Of a stretch of 64,000 nucleotides of DNA, positions 55,274 through 63,994 are shown piece after piece (within the stretch, counting starts at the first letter, position 1; each line of letters opens with the position of its first letter). Location: NCBI RefSeq assembly GCF_044582145.1, contig NZ_JBDODO010000011.1; one strand, 5' to 3'. Under the pieces are notes generated by a model. That model was not told the origin of the DNA, made no database searches, and saw only the letters and a list, made by a program, of their open reading frames with translations. The position numbers and the translations under genes are program-made. The stretch is from Guyparkeria sp016278265. GTDB lineage: Bacteria > Pseudomonadota > Gammaproteobacteria > Halothiobacillales > Halothiobacillaceae.

Positions 55274-56659
55274 TCAAGTCGGCCCGATCCTCTGACAGTG
55301 ACCGGTGCCCTGGGTCTTGGCGTGCTGCAGTGCTTCGAGCACGTGTCGGTAGGCCTCTTCGGAGATTTGCCCAATTTCCAGGTCCGTCACGCCACATGAG
55401 ACCGTGATCTTGAGACTGCTACCACCGCGGCGCAGTTTGGTGCGTGTCATCCGGGTATGGATTCGGTCAGCCAATTCGATTCCTGCCGAGCCGTCCTGCT
55501 CGGCAAGGATCACGGCGAATCGTCCCGGGCCGATGCGTGCCAGGAAGTCGTTGTAGTGAATCTTGCGCGAGATCACCTGGACCATCACGATCAATATCCT
55601 GTCGGCGGTTTCCTGGCCCTGCAACTGGATCAGATCATCGAAATGGTCGATCTCGACGTATAGCAGTGACTTGGGCGGTCGCTCCGGTGCGAGTCGCCCC
55701 AGTTCCGCCTGCAGGTGCTGTTCGAACGCAAAGGCGTTGGGCAGGGAGGTCAGCGGACAGCGATTGCGATCACCACACTGCTGCTTGAGCTTTGCCTCTT
55801 GCATCTTTGCGCGACGGATCACGGTGGTGAGGTAGCCCCGCAAGCGCAGGTTCTGGCTTTCGAATTCCGCCAAGCGCCGGCCTTCCGTCTCGTGAAATTC
55901 ACGCACCTTGCTGTGCAGGTTCTCGATCTGATCACGGACGGTCTGCTTGATGGTGTCGATGTCCTGGGCCTGCTCGACATCTTTTTTGAGCTTGCCAACG
56001 CCCCTGGCGAGCACGTTGTCGAAGCGCTTGAGCTTGCCGCGGCGCTCCTCCGCCTCGCGCCCCTGATTGAAGGCATCCTCCTCGATCTTCTGCACCGAAG
56101 AGCGGATCTCGTCGAGAAACTGGGCGAGTTCGGTTTTCTCCTGCTCGATCATCTGGCGCATCTCGTTGATCAGCGCCACGGTGCGGTCGATCAGGAGGCT
56201 GGGGTGAGCATCGAATCGATGGGCGGCTATCGCCTCGAGCAACTGGCGGCGATGGCTTTCCAGTGGGCCGATAAAGGCGATGTCCTCGAGCATCTGCGGA
56301 ATGAATTCCCGCACGAACAACTTGCGCTGAAAATCGGTGCGCGAGTTGTTCGATTGGTTATCTTCGTCTCCCGTTGGCTCACGGCCGCTTTCCAGCTTGC
56401 GCAGGCTCTCGGAGAGTTTTTCGATATCCACCTGAAGCTGATCGAGCGGGAACTCGGCATCCGCCTGGCGGCTGACATGGCTGCGGATGCGATTGCACAT
56501 GGGTACGAGACTGGGATAGGCCTTTTCCACCGCGATCAGTGTGCGGCTAATGGTCAGCTTGAACAGCTTCACCAGCCGCAGGTCGTGGTCTTCCAGACGC
56601 GTGAACTCTCGGAGCATTCGCTCGTAGCTCTTGCGGTAGAAGTCGCTGGATTCCGCCAT
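55274..56659 (-). CDS. Cytosolic coiled-coil protein with degenerate GGDEF domain
   Basis: A 461-residue protein without membrane helices. An N-terminal helical region (about 1-200) and a long coiled coil (about 170-290, GKLKKDVEQAQDIDTIKQTVRDQIENL) lead to a GGDEF fold beginning CPLTSLPNAFAFEQHL. The active-site motif reads GPGRF in place of GGDEF, so cyclase activity is unlikely and a c-di-GMP or protein-binding role is more probable. It ends 3 bases after the WYL stop, convergently. Confidence 0.8.
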   Translation of the reverse strand: MAESSDFYRKSYERMLREFTRLEDHDLRLVKLFKLTISRTLIAVEKAYPSLVPMCNRIRSHVSRQADAEFPLDQLQVDIEKLSESLRKLESGREPTGDEDNQSNNSRTDFQRKLFVREFIPQMLEDIAFIGPLESHRRQLLEAIAAHRFDAHPSLLIDRTVALINEMRQMIEQEKTELAQFLDEIRSSVQKIEEDAFNQGREAEERRGKLKRFDNVLARGVGKLKKDVEQAQDIDTIKQTVRDQIENLHSKVREFHETEGRRLAEFESQNLRLRGYLTTVIRRAKMQEAKLKQQCGDRNRCPLTSLPNAFAFEQHLQAELGRLAPERPPKSLLYVEIDHFDDLIQLQGQETADRILIVMVQVISRKIHYNDFLARIGPGRFAVILAEQDGSAGIELADRIHTRMTRTKLRRGGSSLKITVSCGVTDLEIGQISEEAYRHVLEALQHAKTQGTGHCQRIGPT

Positions 56660-56986
56660 TCCTCGACCTCGGGAAAGTCATGCCTATGTTTTATTGATAG
56701 CACTTCGAGCTACAGCTGACGGCTAATTTACCCTACCGCCTTGCATGGAGAAAGGTGTCAGTCGGGCGAGGCGACCCATTGGTGTTGGCAGTGGCGACCG
56801 GACGTCTCCCGGGCCGCCACTCCCTGGCAATCGGGTGATCGTTCCGGGCACCGGTGCTTTCCGGAACAACGCATTAAGCGGTAGAGAGCGTGCAACGTGT
56901 TGATTTATGAGGAAGTGATGGGGTTGTAATCTCGGCGTTCCCAGCTATAAGAGTGGGGTATGTCCACACAAAAGGGGGAACCCGAG
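56660..56986 (+). promoter_or_regulatory. Intergenic region with the promoter of the GlcG/HbpS gene
   Basis: TTGTAA (56924-56929) and TATAAG (56946-56951) are 16 bp apart and predict a start near 56958. That start would leave no leader for an ATG at 56960, which supports the next ATG at 56987. The other part of this 327-bp interval must hold the promoter of the divergent GGDEF-like gene; nothing else was resolved. Confidence 0.55.
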
Positions 56987-57487
56987 ATGAGCAAGGTACG
57001 CAACACGCTTTTTGCCGGCACGGCACTGATGATCACCGCTTCACCGCTGCATGCGGCCGAAGGCACGTTCGACACCCCGTCCGTGGTTCCCGAGGTGGCC
57101 GTCAAGGCCGTTGCGGCGGCCGTGGATGCCTGTCGTGAAAAGAATGCCCAGGTCACCGCCGTGGTCGTGGGGCCGGACGGTACGCCTCAGGCCCTCAAGC
57201 GCGATCGATATGCCGGGCCGCACTCGGTGGAATCGGCCGAGAGCAAGGCCTGGACGGCCGTGAGCTTCCGCACCGACACCATCGATCTGCGCGGGACGAC
57301 TGAGCCCGGGGGTGAGAGCTACGGCGTCCAGCACCTTGGCGGTGTGACGATTCTCGGCGGCGGCAAGCAGATTACCTCCGACGGGCGCATCGTCGGCGGC
57401 ATCGGCGTGTCCGGTTCACCGAGCGGCAGTGTCGATGACGAGTGTGCCGCGGCCGGTATCGAGGCGATCCAGGAGGATCTGCTCTGA
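56987..57487 (+). CDS. Exported GlcG/HbpS family heme-binding-type protein
   Basis: A 166-residue protein of the DUF336 family. The ATG at 56987 has GGGGG upstream and begins a signal peptide (NTLFAGTALMITASPLHAAEG); an ATG at 56960 lies at the predicted transcript start. The fold motif is AAVDACREKNAQVTAVVVGPDG through ESAESKAWTAVSFRTDT and GGVTILGGGKQI, ending VGGIGVSGSPSGSVDDECAAAGI. Family members bind heme or bind glycolate-pathway ligands; which applies here is unknown. Monocistronic, with a terminator at 57554. Confidence 0.85.
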   Translation: MSKVRNTLFAGTALMITASPLHAAEGTFDTPSVVPEVAVKAVAAAVDACREKNAQVTAVVVGPDGTPQALKRDRYAGPHSVESAESKAWTAVSFRTDTIDLRGTTEPGGESYGVQHLGGVTILGGGKQITSDGRIVGGIGVSGSPSGSVDDECAAAGIEAIQEDLL

Positions 57488-57553
57488 GAGGAGCCAGCCG
57501 TCATCCTGCGCCGGTTCTATCACCTGATTACGATGGCATGGCCCGTTATCGAG

Positions 57554-57577
57554 ACGCCCCCTGGTGGGGCGTTTTTA
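57554..57577 (+). terminator. Rho-independent terminator after the GlcG/HbpS gene
   Basis: ACGCCCC (57554-57560) pairs with GGGGCGT (57566-57572), with a 5-base loop, followed by TTTTT. It lies about 70 bp after the stop. Past it, to 57808, there is no convincing gene; a weak GTTG/CAAC hairpin before TTTTTT at 57621-57626 is the only other feature. Confidence 0.85.
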
Positions 57578-57808
57578 GTTGGCGACGCACGAAGAGAAAT
57601 CAGGTTGTTTCCATCAACAAGTTTTTTGTCACGACCGCAATGCCCTGAGGCTGGAAAACGTATGGTCTGCGCATTGAGGGAACGGCATCGAGCCGACGCG
57701 CAAGTCGTGATCGCGCTTATCAACCCGGCCGCGATGGATTGAAACGGTAATTGGCCTTATGGTGGTGGTTGAATCCTTATACGCCCGACTGCACTCAGCG
57801 AGTCTTCC

Positions 57809-58414
57809 ATGACGTCACGCAATGTCCCGCATCTTCCTGCTTCCCATGATTCACGCCGACACTGGCGTAGTGCGCTGTTGATCGCCGCGAGCCTGTTGTT
57901 CGGCACGCCGACTCTGGCCGCCGAGAGCGGAGCGGGTGCATCGAGCATGGCCATCTACGATGACGTCCGGTTCGTCGCTCACCTCGCCGACCTCCCGGCG
58001 GATCTGGCCTGGATGCAGAAGCACGACAAGCCCATGATGCTGTTCTTCCACGCCAGCTACTGTGGCTATTGCCAGCGAATCGACGATGAGTTCCTCATCC
58101 CCATGCGGCTCGATCCGGATTACCAGGGGCGCATGATCATCCGTCGCGTGCAGATCGATTCCGACGATCGGTTTGTCGATGTGGATGGCAATTGGAATGA
58201 ACCGGCGGCCTTCGCCGATGAACTCGACGTGCGGGGCGTGCCCTACGTGCTGTTCTTTTCACCGGACGGCGAGCGTATTGGCGAGATCACTGGCGCGGCC
58301 CCGGCGTTCTACAGCCATTACCTGGAACGCAATATCGATCGCGCCGAGCGCTGCGCGAAGGACATGAGCGCTCCGGAATGCCGCGAGTTCATCGACCGGC
58401 CGGGCCTGAAATAG
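57809..58414 (+). CDS. Exported thioredoxin-fold protein (SoxW-like)
   Basis: A 201-residue periplasmic thiol-disulfide protein. A signal segment (SALLIAASLLFGTPTLAAES) is followed by a thioredoxin fold with active site SYCGYC at about residue 86-91, cis-proline in RGVPYVLFF, and two more cysteines near the end (ERCAKDMSAPEC). The pattern and WMQKHDKPMMLFFHA opening match SoxW/DsbE-type thioredoxins linked to sulfur oxidation or cytochrome maturation. No sox genes are in the window, so the role is inferred from family only. Confidence 0.82.
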   Translation: MTSRNVPHLPASHDSRRHWRSALLIAASLLFGTPTLAAESGAGASSMAIYDDVRFVAHLADLPADLAWMQKHDKPMMLFFHASYCGYCQRIDDEFLIPMRLDPDYQGRMIIRRVQIDSDDRFVDVDGNWNEPAAFADELDVRGVPYVLFFSPDGERIGEITGAAPAFYSHYLERNIDRAERCAKDMSAPECREFIDRPGLK

Positions 58415-58466
58415 GGGCTCGATCGCAGGTATTGGACGCGCGAGTGGACGAAGTCCGGAACACCGA

Positions 58467-58497
58467 AACGCCGCCCTTATGAGGCGGTGTTCCTGTT
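58467..58497 (+). terminator. Terminator-like hairpin after the SoxW-like gene
   Basis: AACGCCGCC (58467-58475) pairs with GGCGGTGTT (58483-58491), with one G-T pair, followed by CCTGTTT. It sits about 55 bp after the stop codon. The T-run is interrupted, so efficiency is uncertain. The rest up to 58617 holds nothing recognised. Confidence 0.6.
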
Positions 58498-58617
58498 TGA
58501 GCCGATTGCTTCGCGCGGCCTGGTGGCTACGGTCGCCCCGGTTTAAGCATCCTGCGGTTCGGCAACCAGCTCGATTGGGTCGAATCGGTACCGCATCGAG
58601 CCTTCCCTCGCCGCAAA

Positions 58618-59064
58618 TCAGAGCCGCGGCCCCCCGACCCGGTTCTTGATCCGCTTGAGCAGCGTTTGGCATTCGACGCTGACGATGCCGGTACGGCCAT
58701 AGATCTGCCGTGAGGCGAAACCCAGCAGGGAATCGTACGAGTCCGTCAGCGTGTGGACGTGCAGACTCCTCATGTCGCTCATGATGTAGAGGCTGATGAC
58801 CTCCGGTTGATCGGCGAGTGCCTGGGCCACGTCCTCGATGGCATGGGGCGCCGCCTTGATGTCGAGGAAGGCCGAGACGGACTTGCCCAGCTTCTCCGGG
58901 TCGATCACCGCCGTGAACTGCTCAATCGAGCCGCTATCCACCAGTGCCTGCACCCGGTCGCGTACATGGGCCCTCGTTACGCCCAGTTGGCGTGCGATCT
59001 CCGCGTAAGACAATCGCCCGTCCTTGATCAACAGGCCGATGATCTCGGTGTCCAGTCGGTTCAC
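58618..59064 (-). CDS. Lrp/AsnC family transcriptional regulator
   Basis: A 148-residue regulator. GTG 59064 has GGGGGAG upstream; an ORF extends to 59307 but those residues are not conserved. Residues 1-60 form the winged helix (NRLDTEIIGLLIKDGRLSYAEIARQLGVTRAHVRDRVQ), the rest a RAM domain (AFLDIKAAP, DMRSLHVHTLTDSYDSLLGF) that binds amino acids and drives octamer assembly. The target is unknown; a gene may have been cut off on the other side by the IS3 insertion. Confidence 0.85.
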   Translation of the reverse strand: MNRLDTEIIGLLIKDGRLSYAEIARQLGVTRAHVRDRVQALVDSGSIEQFTAVIDPEKLGKSVSAFLDIKAAPHAIEDVAQALADQPEVISLYIMSDMRSLHVHTLTDSYDSLLGFASRQIYGRTGIVSVECQTLLKRIKNRVGGPRL

Positions 59065-59299
59065 GTCTTTCTCCCCCGGTGTTTCCTGGCGTTGTGTTTG
59101 CAGGTTTCCTGCCAGTGGCGTTGGGCGCCGTGGTGGGAGTGAGGGGGTTCTCCGTGGGGTTTGGGCACTGCGTTGGTGCAGATGAGCACCATGGGGCCGC
59201 ATTAGGTGACAATCGAGGGCAACTGAGTGGCAAAAGCGGCGAGAGCAGAGCGAATGTGTGGCCAATAATTTACATACGATCTGAATCGCCCCCGGTTTT

Positions 59300-60172
59300 C
59301 TAGACACTCGCGAGCCGGTTGAAATAGCGCTTCTCGAACTCTACCGGAGACAGCCCGCCGATGTAGCCATGACGGTGGCGGGCGTTGTAGAAGAGCTCGA
59401 TGTAATCGAACACGTCCCGGCGGGCTTCTTCCCGGTCCGGATAGATCCGACGGCGGATTCGCTCACGCTTGAGCAACTGGAAGAAGCTCTCCGCCACGGC
59501 GTTGTCGTGGCAGTTGCCCCGCCGGCTCATGCTGTCCACGAGGCCGTGGGCCTTGAGAAAGTCCTGCCAATCGTGGCTGCTGAACTGACTCCCCTGGTCG
59601 GAATGAACGACGACCGGGCCATCAGGCTGGCGTCGCCACACGGCCATCATCAACGCATTCATGGCCAGTTCCCGGTCCATGCGTGGACGCATGGACCAGC
59701 CGACGACTTGCCGAGAGAACAGGTCCAGAACCACTGATAGGTACAACCATCCCTCGTGGGTGCGGATGTAGGTTATGTCCGTCACCCAGGCCTGATTGGG
59801 GGCAGAAACGTCGAACTGCTGCTGCAGGTGATTCGGCGCCACGATGGCCGGACGTCCACCACGAAAGCCGGGGCGGCGCCGGTAGCCGGTCTGTGACTTC
59901 AATCCTTCTCCACGCATCAGGCGGGCCACACGATGTTTGCCGCAGCGCTCACCCAGATCCCGCAGGTCGTGGTGGATCTTGCGGTAGCCGTAGACGCCGC
60001 TCTCCAGCCAGGACTGCTTGATCACGCCCAGCAGCCGTCGATCTTCCCGCTGTCGCCGGGAGTCCGGTTGTCGCTTCCAGGCGTAGTAGCCACTCGGATG
60101 GACATCCATCAAACGGCAAAGGCGGCGCACCGGGTGGGCGCGTTCATGGTCCTTGATGAACGCGTACCTCAC
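59300..60172 (-). CDS. IS3-family transposase OrfB (DDE domain)
   Basis: 290 residues, usually made as an OrfAB fusion. N-terminal helix-turn-helix (HTH_21-like, GYRKIHHDLRDLGERCG, VARLMR), then rve integrase core with catalytic DDE: Asp in WVTDITYI, Asp in VVVHSDQGSQFSS and Glu in NAVAESFFQLLKRE. The catalytic set is complete and no stop interrupts, so the element may be active. GTG 60172 is nominal; translation likely comes by -1 frameshift on AAAAAAG at 60208-60202. The stop lies inside the left terminal repeat. Confidence 0.93.
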   Translation of the reverse strand: MRYAFIKDHERAHPVRRLCRLMDVHPSGYYAWKRQPDSRRQREDRRLLGVIKQSWLESGVYGYRKIHHDLRDLGERCGKHRVARLMRGEGLKSQTGYRRRPGFRGGRPAIVAPNHLQQQFDVSAPNQAWVTDITYIRTHEGWLYLSVVLDLFSRQVVGWSMRPRMDRELAMNALMMAVWRRQPDGPVVVHSDQGSQFSSHDWQDFLKAHGLVDSMSRRGNCHDNAVAESFFQLLKRERIRRRIYPDREEARRDVFDYIELFYNARHRHGYIGGLSPVEFEKRYFNRLASV

Positions 60173-60447
60173 CCGGACTGCTTGGCGAAGTACGCGGCCG
60201 CCTTTTTTAATATGTCGCGCTCCTCGGTGACTTCCCGGAGTTGCGCATTCAGGCGGCGGATCTCGTCGGCTTGAGCTTGCTGCTTCTGCTTTTCTTCATC
60301 CGGCTGCTGATACCGCCGGATCCATGCATAAAGGCTGTGCTGGGAGACGCCAAGATGCTCGGCCACCTCCTTCACTCGCCGGCCTCGTTCGGTCACCTGC
60401 TTGACCACCTCTACCTTGAATTCGTCTGGATAACGTCGACTGCTCAT
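60169..60447 (-). CDS. IS3-family transposase OrfA
   Basis: 92 residues with an HTH_Tnp_1 domain (YPDEFKVEVVKQVTERGRRVKEVAEHLGVSQHSLYAWIRRY) and a C-terminal leucine-zipper-like helix. The slippery AAAAAAG occurs in ILKKAAAY near the end; a shift by -1 there joins OrfA to OrfB. The small product alone usually represses transposition. Confidence 0.93.
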   Translation of the reverse strand: MSSRRYPDEFKVEVVKQVTERGRRVKEVAEHLGVSQHSLYAWIRRYQQPDEEKQKQQAQADEIRRLNAQLREVTEERDILKKAAAYFAKQSG

Positions 60448-60510
60448 GGCACCTCCTCGGAACCCTCATTGTGAGGCTCTTGAGGTGTCTAGGAAAGTTG
60501 GGGCGATTCA

Positions 60511-60551
60511 TCCCGTGGAACATCGACCCGGCCGACGGTCAGACCGACTAA
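60511..60551 (+). pseudogene. Possible 3' remnant of a gene cut by the IS3 element
   Basis: Just right of the element, one plus-strand frame reads WNIDPADGQTD then stop (60516-60551). Codon use looks coding, and the frame is cut off by the IS end. Nothing on the left flank continues it clearly. The parent gene cannot be identified from 11 to 13 residues. The rest up to 60713 has no recognised feature. Confidence 0.3.
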
Positions 60552-60713
60552 GCCAACCCCCCACCAAACCGCCAATGTAGTTCTGACCCCCTCCCCTCAA
60601 TGGGTGTTGGTTGGACGCTTACGGTGATGCGGATCTTCCACGATTACATGCTTGATCAGGCCGAGCACCAGGTGCGGTTGCCCCATGGCCGGATAGGGGC
60701 CGAGCCTAAAATG

Positions 60714-62603
60714 TCAGAGAGCGTCCTCAGCGGCATCAAGCGCTTCGAAGAACTGTATGCCTCCTCGTCCAGCGCGCTTGGCACCGTACATCGCCGCGTC
60801 GGCCTGGCGCAGCAGGGTCTCGTCATCGACCTCAGACGCGTGTGTAAAGAATGTAACGCCAACGCTCGCCGAGAGGCTGACATCCTTGCCCTCAATCATG
60901 CGCTTGCGGGCGGCTGTCTGGATCAGTCGATCCAGCACGGGGTGTGTGTCTGCCTGGCACTCCAGGTCGGGCAGCAGAGCCACGAACTCGTCACCGCTGA
61001 TGCGCGACAAGGTGTCCGAGGCGCGCATGATGCCCGCGAGATCCTCGCTCATCATCCGGAGCAGCCGGTCGCCGACCTCGTGGCCGTGGCTGTCATTGAC
61101 CGCCTTGAAGCCATCGAGATCGAGAAAGACGACTGCTAGTTGCTTGCCGCTGCGGCGAGCCGCGGCCATACCTTGACGGAGCCGGTCCGCCATCAACACC
61201 CGGTTGGGAAGTCCGGTGAGCTCATCATGGAAGGCACGGTGCTCGAGCTCCTTCTGGTAGTTCTTCAAATCGGTAATGTCCGATGCCAGCGCGATGTAGT
61301 TGCAGGGATGGCCCTGCGCGTCTCGCACCAGGCTAATAGTGAGACGCTCGGCATATAGCTCGCCGGCCTTGTTGCAGTTCCAGACCTCTCCAGACCAATG
61401 ACCCGTGCGTTCAAGCTGAAGGCGCATTTGCCGATAAAAAGCTCGGTCATGGAGGCCCGACTGAAAGAGTTTCGGAGTGTGGCCGACGACCTCATCGCGG
61501 GTCCAGCCTGTCATGCGTGTAAATGCTCGATTGACATCAATGATGCGGGCGTCGAGGCCTGTGATCATGATGGCCTCATATGCCTGCGAGAAGACGCTCG
61601 CGGACAGCCAGAGATCCTGCTCCATCTGCTTGCGCTCGGTAATGTCATGCAGCGTGCCCCACATCTTCAGTGGGTTACCGTCGGGCGTCCATTCGAGGAT
61701 GCGGCCTTGGGCCAATGTCCAGATGACGTTGCCATCGCGACGGCGCATGCGCGCCTCTATCTCGCAGTTTTCCCGTTCGCCTTGGCGACACGTCGCCAGC
61801 GTGTGAACCACCTGCTCACGGTCTTCGGTGTGTACAAGCTCGTGCCAGGTATCAAGCGAGTTCGGTTCGAGTTCGTCCAGCCGATAGCCAAGCATTTGGG
61901 CCCAGCGTTCGTTGCAGGCCATGGCCCCCGAGTCGATATGCCACTCCCAGGTGCCTGCGTGGGTGCCGTCGATCACGTTGCCCAGCCGACGTCGCTCACG
62001 TTGGAGGGTTTCGGCGGCACGTTCGCGATCGGTGACGTCATGGAGGATGGAAAAGACATAGGTTGCACCGTCCACGTCACGAAACGGCGTGACGTGGACT
62101 TCGACGACACGGGTTTCACCGTTTCGCAGGCGGTGGGTGTGGAGATGACAGGCAGGTGCAGACAGATTCACTAAAGTGCTGCGTTCCCAGTGCGGGCAGT
62201 GCGACACCCATAGTTCTCGCAATGGTCGGCCAATCAGGCTTTCCCGAGACCATCCATAGAAATGGGCGGCCGCCCCGTTTGCGTTGACGATGTTTCCGGT
62301 CTCGGCGTGGGTCAATATCAGCATCGAGGTGTTCTTCTCGAAACAGAGCTGTAGGCGCTCCACCTCTGGCTGGCCGCGCCATGAACGCCGCCGGTAGCCG
62401 AGCCAATGGCCCGCGCCGGCTGCCGCTAGCAATGAGCCAAGCCACACGAATGGCTCGGCCGAAGTAAAGAGGGCGGCGCCATCGGCAATGGTGGCTCCTG
62501 ACGGCTCGGCCAGTGCATGGCCGCTGGCAATGAGCCAGGTCAGGACGGACAAGAGCAGCGCGATGCCCGACCTAACGAGGTCCATTGGGGATCGGGTGTG
62601 CAT
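60714..62603 (-). CDS. Membrane PAS-PAS-PAS-GGDEF diguanylate cyclase
   Basis: A 629-residue sensor. GGAGA precedes ATG 62603; the frame extends to 62666 but that part overlaps the porin terminator. Two hydrophobic segments near residues 8-28 and 50-66 anchor it. Three PAS domains follow (EKNTSMLILTHAETGNIVNA; IDGTHAGTWEWHIDSGAM; YEAIMITGLDARIIDVNRAF), with PAC motifs such as VFSILHDVTDRER. The GGDEF domain has HDELTGLPNR and the motif SGDEF with RASD (an RxxD inhibition site) before it, so activity with product feedback is likely. Confidence 0.88.
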   Translation of the reverse strand: MHTRSPMDLVRSGIALLLSVLTWLIASGHALAEPSGATIADGAALFTSAEPFVWLGSLLAAAGAGHWLGYRRRSWRGQPEVERLQLCFEKNTSMLILTHAETGNIVNANGAAAHFYGWSRESLIGRPLRELWVSHCPHWERSTLVNLSAPACHLHTHRLRNGETRVVEVHVTPFRDVDGATYVFSILHDVTDRERAAETLQRERRRLGNVIDGTHAGTWEWHIDSGAMACNERWAQMLGYRLDELEPNSLDTWHELVHTEDREQVVHTLATCRQGERENCEIEARMRRRDGNVIWTLAQGRILEWTPDGNPLKMWGTLHDITERKQMEQDLWLSASVFSQAYEAIMITGLDARIIDVNRAFTRMTGWTRDEVVGHTPKLFQSGLHDRAFYRQMRLQLERTGHWSGEVWNCNKAGELYAERLTISLVRDAQGHPCNYIALASDITDLKNYQKELEHRAFHDELTGLPNRVLMADRLRQGMAAARRSGKQLAVVFLDLDGFKAVNDSHGHEVGDRLLRMMSEDLAGIMRASDTLSRISGDEFVALLPDLECQADTHPVLDRLIQTAARKRMIEGKDVSLSASVGVTFFTHASEVDDETLLRQADAAMYGAKRAGRGGIQFFEALDAAEDAL

Positions 62604-62635
62604 GAGGTCGTCTCCAGATGGGGGAATCACAACCG

Positions 62636-62664
62636 AAAAATGCCCGCCCTTTAATAGGGCGAGC
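62636..62664 (-). terminator. Rho-independent terminator of the porin gene
   Basis: GCTCGCCCT (minus strand, 62664-62656) pairs with AGGGCGGGC (62650-62642), loop ATTAA, then ATTTTT (62641-62636). It lies about 40 bp after the porin stop and inside the extended frame of the next gene, which supports the later start of that gene. Confidence 0.85.
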
Positions 62665-62701
62665 AAGCGTTGGCAATGGAAAGAACGGAGAGAGGTGAGG
62701 G

Positions 62702-63994
62702 TCAGAAGACCGCCGTCAACTGCAAGGCAACCCGGCCGTCGACATCTTCCAGATGGCTGTTCGGGCCGGCGGCCTCAGAACTGAAGTCGCGCATGGCGTA
62801 GTTGAGCGTGGCGCGGGTCTTCTTGTTGAAGTGGTACTGCACGCCGGCCGTCCAAGTATCGAAGGTTGCCTTGCTCGGCTGGTCGACGTTGCGCTGGTAG
62901 GTGTCGTATCGCAGTTGCAGCTCGAACGGCGTCTTGGGGATGAAATAAGCGCCTTCGATGTATCCCCCGCGTGCCTTGAAGTCATTGAAAAGGTTGTTGG
63001 GCAGATGCGGGCCCTGGAAAATCATGCCTTCACCCTGCATATATTCTGCGCTGACCCGGAACGGTTGCTTGAGGTAAAACGCGCCAATGCCGTAGCGAGT
63101 CCGATCCTCTTCTTCGCTTTTGTCATACGCATTGGTTCGCTTGCCGTCCTGGTACCAACCGAAAAGCTTCAGGGTCTGACGCCATGGGCCGCCGGCCTTG
63201 CCGTTGAACAGGTAGGCCGAAGACCAGTAGAGATAGACGTCCTTATTGCTGTCATTGTCGATCATCTGCACGCCGTTTCCGTTGCCCAGCATGGCGGCAT
63301 AACTGTGCTCCCACTTGCCGACATCGAACGAGTCGAACACCTGAACACCGGTATCACGGTAGGCTCCAGCCGGGTTGGAGAAGGCATTCATGTCTGCATC
63401 GGGAGTCGTCTGGGGCGGAATATTGTTTTCGCCATTTTCCGGGTAGCGCTCCAGAAGCAACTGATTGGTGACGCTCGTGTAGTTGATATAAGGCAGGGCG
63501 ATGATGCCTTGTAGGGCCTCTTCCGCCCCCGGCGTCTTGAACAAGCCGGCACGGACCCGCGCCCCCGGAATAAAGTTGAACGTGACACTCGCGTCCGTTA
63601 GTGCCGGGGAATAATCGCCGTACCGCCCTCCGTTGGTGATGGCGTTGTTGCCGAACTCGGCGAGAAGGAAGTAATTGATCTTGCCGTCCAGTGGAAAGCC
63701 GCCTCCACGCACGCCGATCCGTGCGCGCTTGATGTTGAAGGCCGACTGGTCGTTGAGCCCCGGGCCGATCAGCTTCGGCGGAATGTAGGTGTCGCTCGGA
63801 TGGGCGTCGCTGAAGTCCTGTTGGTATTCGGGCTGGATGAAACCCCAGACCTTAGCTCGCGGTGCGTTGTCGGCTTTCTCGGTGCCCTGAAGCATCAGCC
63901 AGTTGGCCGCTTGTGCTCCCGAGGTCCAGCCGAGCCCCAGTCCGAGGGCAAGGGCCGCAGTGCCTAGGCCCAGTTGTTTTTTGCTTGCTTTCAT
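62702..63994 (-). CDS. Outer-membrane porin, phosphate-selective (OprO/OprP) type
   Basis: A 430-residue beta-barrel. Signal peptide (LGTAALALGLGLGWTSGAQAAN), then alternating strand patterns with FNIKRARIGVRGG, NYFLLAEFGNN, RVRAGLFKTPGAEE and a C-terminal aromatic end (LQLTAVF), as needed for outer-membrane assembly. The internal order matches porins annotated as phosphate-selective O/P type, but those calls often do not predict the solute. Only 6 bases of upstream sequence are in the window, so its promoter is outside. Confidence 0.85.
   Translation of the reverse strand: MKASKKQLGLGTAALALGLGLGWTSGAQAANWLMLQGTEKADNAPRAKVWGFIQPEYQQDFSDAHPSDTYIPPKLIGPGLNDQSAFNIKRARIGVRGGGFPLDGKINYFLLAEFGNNAITNGGRYGDYSPALTDASVTFNFIPGARVRAGLFKTPGAEEALQGIIALPYINYTSVTNQLLLERYPENGENNIPPQTTPDADMNAFSNPAGAYRDTGVQVFDSFDVGKWEHSYAAMLGNGNGVQMIDNDSNKDVYLYWSSAYLFNGKAGGPWRQTLKLFGWYQDGKRTNAYDKSEEEDRTRYGIGAFYLKQPFRVSAEYMQGEGMIFQGPHLPNNLFNDFKARGGYIEGAYFIPKTPFELQLRYDTYQRNVDQPSKATFDTWTAGVQYHFNKKTRATLNYAMRDFSSEAAGPNSHLEDVDGRVALQLTAVF

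Larger units (their letters stand above)
59282..60510 (-). mobile_element. Complete IS3-family insertion sequence, 1229 bp
   Basis: Ends are TGAATCGCCCC at 59282 and the matching GGGGCGATTCA ending at 60510. Over 26 bases the terminal repeats match at about 22 positions, including CTAGACAC. The element carries orfA and orfB in the same direction with a -1 slippage motif, the standard IS3 layout. The three flanking bases (ATC left, TCC right) do not match, so no target duplication is visible. It sits between the Lrp/AsnC gene and a short coding remnant. Confidence 0.9.

Noticed and set aside
59065..59307. An N-terminal extension of the Lrp/AsnC gene
   Set aside because: The GTG at 59064 has a strong ribosome binding site and the canonical family start; the extension also runs into the IS3 terminal repeat.
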